Source of the DNA: Streptomyces shenzhenensis
Lineage (GTDB): Bacteria > Actinomycetota > Actinomycetes > Streptomycetales > Streptomycetaceae
Assembly (NCBI RefSeq): GCF_021462265.1
Contig: NZ_JAJONF010000020.1
Span: forward strand, 108,761 to 172,760
Direction of reading: 5' to 3'
Length of the DNA: 64,000 nucleotides
Shown: piece after piece, positions 60,871 to 64,000 of the stretch
Numbering within the stretch: the stretch's first letter is position 1
Layout of the letters: the number at the start of each line of letters is the position of its first letter
The notes under the pieces: generated by a model
The model's database searches: none
The model's input: only the letters and a program-made list of their open reading frames with translations
What the model was told of the DNA's origin: nothing
Translations under genes and position numbers: made by a program

Positions 60871-62261
60871 GCCGTACGTCCCACGGCCGGGGCCTGCGCG
60901 GCCTGGTGGGCCTGCCACAGCACGACCACGCCGAGCACCCCGCCGGAGACGGCGAGGACCAGCTGGCCGGCGTCGGCGGGGCCGCCGCTGGGCAGCACGG
61001 CGAGGGCGAGCACGCCGGTGACGGCCGCCACCCGGTGCCGTACCGAGGTGCTGGGCGCCGCGGCCGCTATCAGGAACAGTCCCCAGATGGCGTACCAGGG
61101 GCGGATCGCCGGCCCGAAGGCGGCGACCGCGGCCAGGCTCAGGCCGAGGGCGTAGACCGGGCGGGGCCGCAGCCGGACCCATATCAGCAGCACGGTCACG
61201 GCGGTGAGCGCGAGGCCGAGCAGATGCCAGGCGGGGACGGCGAGCGGTGCCAGGTCGCTGCCGAGGTGTTCGAGGAGCGCGCCCGTGGCCCGGCCGAGCA
61301 GGCTGCTGAGCGCCCAGTTGTGCGGCGAGACCGGCGTGTCGAGCGCCCTTATCCACCCGTACCCCGTCCCGGCGACGGCGGTGGCCGCCACCGTCGTCGC
61401 TCCCGAGGCGATCGCCGTCGTCAGCGTGGCCCGCACGGGACTGCGGCCATTGCGCGCCTGCACGACGACGACCGCGAGCAGCCCGAGCGCGGCGGGCGCC
61501 TTCACCAGCGCCGCGAGGGTGACGAGTACGGCGCCGAGGACCGGCCAGCGGCCGAGCGCCGCGACCAGGCCGAGGCCGAGCAGTCCGAGCATGATGGCGT
61601 CGTTGTGGGCGCCGGCGACCAGGTGCAGCAGCACCAGCGGGTTGAGGGCACCGAGCCAGAGCGCGGCGGCCGGGTCGGCGCCGCTGTGCCGGGCGAGGCG
61701 GGGCAGCGCGGCCGCCATCAGGCCGACGCCGAGCAGGGCGACCAGCCGCATCCCGAGGAGTCCCGCCGGGAGTTCACCGCGGGTCAGCCCGGACAGCAGC
61801 GAGGCCACGCCCATGAACGCCGGGCCGTACGGGGCGGCGGTGTTCTGCCACACCGGCGCGACCTCGTCGGCCAGCGGGCCGCCGAGCTGGGCGGGCCCCG
61901 AGGTGTAGACGTCCATGTGCGCGTCGACCATCGCGCCCTGCGCGAGGTAGCTGTACACGTCCCGGCTGAACAGCGGGGGCGCCAGCAGCAGCGGGGCCGC
62001 CCAGACAGCGAGGACCAGCAGCAGCCGGCGCGGGGTGGGCGGCTCGGCGCCGCGCACCAGACGGCCGAGCAGCAGCCACGCCGCGACCAGCAGCACGACA
62101 CCGAAGTAGACACCGACCAGGCCGAACGCCGCCTGCACGGAGCTGGGTGCGAGCAGATCCTCCACGGGCAGGGCGCCGGCCGTCTCACCTCCCAGGGCGA
62201 GGAAGGCGGTACCGGCCAGGCCAAGCACCTGGCAGCGGCGGAGATCGACGGGGAAAGCCAT
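60867..62261 (-). CDS. MptA/MptB-like alpha-1,6-mannosyltransferase family membrane protein
   Basis: A 464-residue multi-span membrane protein. PPLFSRDVYSYLAQGAMVD near 98 is the catalytic Asp-containing loop of polyprenol-phosphate-mannose dependent enzymes of the MptA/B family, followed by AAPYGPAFMG near 143 and LGALNPLVLLHLVAGAHNDA near 205. Family members extend mannan chains of lipoglycans on the outer face. ATG 62261 is chosen as the start; no strong site precedes it. It is coupled to the GT87 gene, so the two likely build the same glycan. Confidence 0.89.
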   Translation of the reverse strand: MAFPVDLRRCQVLGLAGTAFLALGGETAGALPVEDLLAPSSVQAAFGLVGVYFGVVLLVAAWLLLGRLVRGAEPPTPRRLLLVLAVWAAPLLLAPPLFSRDVYSYLAQGAMVDAHMDVYTSGPAQLGGPLADEVAPVWQNTAAPYGPAFMGVASLLSGLTRGELPAGLLGMRLVALLGVGLMAAALPRLARHSGADPAAALWLGALNPLVLLHLVAGAHNDAIMLGLLGLGLVAALGRWPVLGAVLVTLAALVKAPAALGLLAVVVVQARNGRSPVRATLTTAIASGATTVAATAVAGTGYGWIRALDTPVSPHNWALSSLLGRATGALLEHLGSDLAPLAVPAWHLLGLALTAVTVLLIWVRLRPRPVYALGLSLAAVAAFGPAIRPWYAIWGLFLIAAAAPSTSVRHRVAAVTGVLALAVLPSGGPADAGQLVLAVSGGVLGVVVLWQAHQAAQAPAVGRTA

Positions 62262-62361
62262 GGCCAACACTGGGTCAGCGTGCCAAGGGCGGGTGGCCGG
62301 GAGACGACGGGGCGCTTTCTTGGGAGCGGCCTGCTTGTTACCTGTGTGTGGTCGTTGCCGG

Positions 62362-62438
62362 GTGCGGGTCCGTCGTGGCCGATCACGCCCGCGCGGCGGA
62401 GCCGCATACCGATACAGCCCCGCGCCCCTCAAGGGCGC
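62362..62438. repeat. Streptomyces-type extragenic palindromic repeat and likely glutaminase terminator
   Basis: Reading leftward, the stretch contains AGGGGCGCGGGGCTG-like, then GCGGCTCCGCCGCGCGGGCG and a GGCCACGACGG block, an arrangement seen repeatedly in Streptomyces intergenic DNA (from memory). GCGCCC (62422-62427) and GGGCGC (62433-62438) form a hairpin about 40 bases after the glutaminase stop and can end that transcript. Confidence 0.6.
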
Positions 62439-62477
62439 TTCACCGCCGGCGCCGCGAAGTCGAACCCCCCAGAACCT

Positions 62478-63413
62478 CTAGAACACCGACAGACCCGTGA
62501 GTGTCGTGAATCTGTCCAGTGCCGCCACACCCGCCACCGAGTTGCCCCGTTCGTCCAGTCCCGGGCTCCACACGCAGATCGCGCACCGGCCCGGCACGAC
62601 GGCGATGATGCCACCGCCCACTCCGCTCTTGCCGGGCAGGCCCACCCGGTACGCGAACTCGCCCGCCGCGTCGTACGTTCCGCAGGTCAGCATCACGGCG
62701 TTGACCTGTTTGGCCTGGCTTCTGGTGAGGAGGCGGGTGCCGTCGGCGCGGATGCCGTGGCGGGCCAGGAAGGTGGTGGCGAGGGCGAGGTCGGCGCAGG
62801 AGGCGGCGACGGAGCACTGCCGGAAGTACTGGTCGAGGAGGACCGGGACGTCGTTGTCGATGTTGCCGTAGGAGGCCATGAAGTGGGCGAGGGCGGCGTT
62901 GCGGTCGCCGTGCTGGGACTCGGAGGCGGCGACCTCCTTGTCGAAGTCGAGGGAGGCGTTGCCGCTCTCGGCGCGCAGGAACGCCAGCAGCTCGCCGGCC
63001 GCGTCCGCGGTACGGGTCTGGAGGCGGTCGGTGACGACGAGCGCGCCCGCGTTGATGAAGGGGTTGCGCGGGATGCCCTGCTCGTACTCCAGCTGGACCA
63101 GGGAGTTGAAGGGATTGCCGGAGGGTTCGCGGCCGACGTGCTCCCAGAGTTCGTCGCCCTCGCGGGCGAGGTCGAGAGCGAGGGTGAAGACCTTGGTGAT
63201 GGACTGGGTGGAGAACGGCTGCCGCCAGTCGCCGACGCCGTAGACCGTGCCGTCCGGTTCGGCGACAGCCATGCCGAAGCTGCGGGGATCGCAGGCGGCG
63301 AGCGCCGGGATGTAGCCGGCGGGACGGCCGCGGCCCGGCGTCCGCTCCATCTCCTCGGCGATGCGTTCCAGGACCGGCAGGAAGGCCTGTGACGACGTCA
63401 TTGTCATGATCAC
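62478..63413 (-). CDS. glsA: Glutaminase
   Basis: A 311-residue glutaminase of the GlsA type. The S-x-x-K nucleophile is STQSITKVFTLAL near residue 68, with NPFINAGALVVTD near 115, the Tyr block ASYGNIDNDVPVLLD near 178 and GKSGVGGGIIAVVPG near 260. It hydrolyses glutamine to glutamate and ammonia in the cytoplasm. GTG 63413 is chosen because GGAGG lies seven bases upstream; ATG 63407 and ATG 63401 are close in-frame alternatives. It is monocistronic. Confidence 0.95.
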   Translation of the reverse strand: MIMTMTSSQAFLPVLERIAEEMERTPGRGRPAGYIPALAACDPRSFGMAVAEPDGTVYGVGDWRQPFSTQSITKVFTLALDLAREGDELWEHVGREPSGNPFNSLVQLEYEQGIPRNPFINAGALVVTDRLQTRTADAAGELLAFLRAESGNASLDFDKEVAASESQHGDRNAALAHFMASYGNIDNDVPVLLDQYFRQCSVAASCADLALATTFLARHGIRADGTRLLTRSQAKQVNAVMLTCGTYDAAGEFAYRVGLPGKSGVGGGIIAVVPGRCAICVWSPGLDERGNSVAGVAALDRFTTLTGLSVF

Positions 63414-63442
63414 TATTGTGCCTCCGCCCGCGCCCCGGAGAG

Positions 63443-63470
63443 ACGCGGGGAACTGCGCGACCGGCCCGAA
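63443..63470. repeat. Fragment of a Streptomyces extragenic repeat
   Basis: GACGCGGGGAACTGCGCGACC near here matches the very common Streptomyces extragenic block GCGCGGGGAACTGCGCGACC, from memory. It lies in the glutaminase upstream region. Confidence 0.5.
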
Positions 63471-63912
63471 CCTGCCCGCGGCCGCCGTACGCAAGTGCGC
63501 GCACACGACTGCGTCTGCAGACGCTGACGACGGCATCGACTGGACGGTGTCAGTGGCCTCCGCAGTTGTCCGGGCCCCCCAGCACGCTGCCGGAGCACTC
63601 GAAAGGGGGCGCCCCACCCGGGCGAGCCTGCCGATCACGCGCTTGGACGATCCCGCGGCGGGCCGAGCACCAAGGTTCACCTGGCGGCAGACGGCCGCGC
63701 ACGACCCCTCGCCTTCACCGTTGCCGCAGGCCAGGCAGGTGATGCAGCCGCGTTCGAGACGGTGATGTCCCGCATCCGTGTGCCCCGCCCCGGTCCGGGC
63801 AGGCCCCGGACACGGCCTTTGGCCGTTCTGGCCGACCGCGCATACTCCTCACGTGGCATCCGCAGCCACCTGCGGCGCCGGGGCATTCGTGCGGTCATCC
63901 CCCAGCCGTCCG

Positions 63913-63951
63913 GCCGAGTCGGCCCCCGTTGTGCGGCGAGGCCGACTCGGC
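63913..63951. terminator. 12-bp perfect inverted repeat near the window edge
   Basis: GCCGAGTCGGCC (63913-63924) pairs with GGCCGACTCGGC (63940-63951) over a 15-base loop. It probably ends transcription of a gene beyond the right edge. Confidence 0.55.
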
Positions 63952-64000
63952 GGCCGTCCGCCCGGCTTCGACAGCGAGGCATACAAACAGCGGAACATCG

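Larger units (their letters stand above)
63414..64000. other. Noncoding right edge of the window
   Basis: About 590 bases with no supported gene. It holds the glutaminase promoter, an extragenic-repeat fragment near 63445 and a strong hairpin at 63913-63951. A Cys-rich minus-strand stretch near 63690-63760 (CITCLACGNGEGEG) has no start codon in frame and may be a relic. Confidence 0.45.

Noticed and set aside
63677..63982. Minus-strand Arg-rich frame at the right edge and the overlapping Cys-rich stretch
   Set aside because: The Arg-rich frame has no homology signature; the Cys-rich one lacks any in-frame start before a stop codon.

Overview
The window is very GC-rich (codon third positions almost always G or C), uses many GTG starts with GGAGG-type ribosome sites, and carries typical actinomycete families: a SpoIIE/PAS phosphatase, an Rv1733c-like membrane protein, a Tat-exported beta-helix protein, GT87/MptB-type mannosyltransferases, and the palindromic 'GGGGCGCGGGG' extragenic repeats common in Streptomyces. 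I read it as a Streptomyces chromosome segment. I found no tRNA, rRNA, CRISPR array or intact insertion sequence.

Region 1 (1-10.7 kb) is the end of a natural-product cluster. A 5'-truncated NRPS-PKS hybrid (C-A-PCP-KS-KR-ACP-TE, no acyltransferase, adenylation pocket read by eye as proline-like) is followed by a GSCFA protein, an SGNH hydrolase, a TauD-type dioxygenase and a helical protein of unknown function. Region 2 (10.7-32.3 kb) is housekeeping and accessory: a decayed MMPL transporter, dhaKLM, a TetR/SDR divergent pair with a palindromic operator, a GH75 chitosanase, fadH and a PadR regulator, a PAS/GAF/SpoIIE phosphatase, peptidase E, a nitroreductase, a MerR regulator beside a decayed serine hydrolase, a PrmC-like methyltransferase, MarR, a GNAT/quinone-oxidoreductase pair and a CE7 esterase.

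Region 3 (32.3-39.6 kb) mixes small enzymes with gene fossils (amidohydrolase, ISL3 transposase, an unidentified fragment), an intact serine hydrolase, a methyltransferase and a large beta-helix protein. Region 4 (39.6-51.5 kb) is a divergent catabolic cluster. Leftward run FAH hydrolase, extradiol-type VOC protein, HisD-like dehydrogenase and SDR, with 4-nt overlaps at two of its three junctions. Rightward run a small ABM protein, flavin monooxygenase, ACMSD-like amidohydrolase, cyclase-family protein, BBE-like flavin oxidase, second FAH, LysR and SDR. The set fits hydroxylation, decarboxylation, ring cleavage and hydrolysis of an aromatic acid; the substrate is not evident.

Region 5 (51.5-57 kb) holds a Pro-rich membrane protein and a leftward set P450-SDR-VOC-MFS exporter. 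Region 6 (57-64 kb) carries a compact second Rho factor with a consensus-like promoter and a C-rich leader, a D,D-carboxypeptidase, two polyprenol-dependent glycosyltransferases and a glutaminase.

The most notable points are the AT-less proline-type NRPS-PKS with its unusual tailoring genes, the Rho paralogue whose RNA-binding aromatic residues are replaced, a TGCAACT operator motif shared by fadH and the MarR gene, a cyclase-family protein that has lost its metal site, and several decayed genes.
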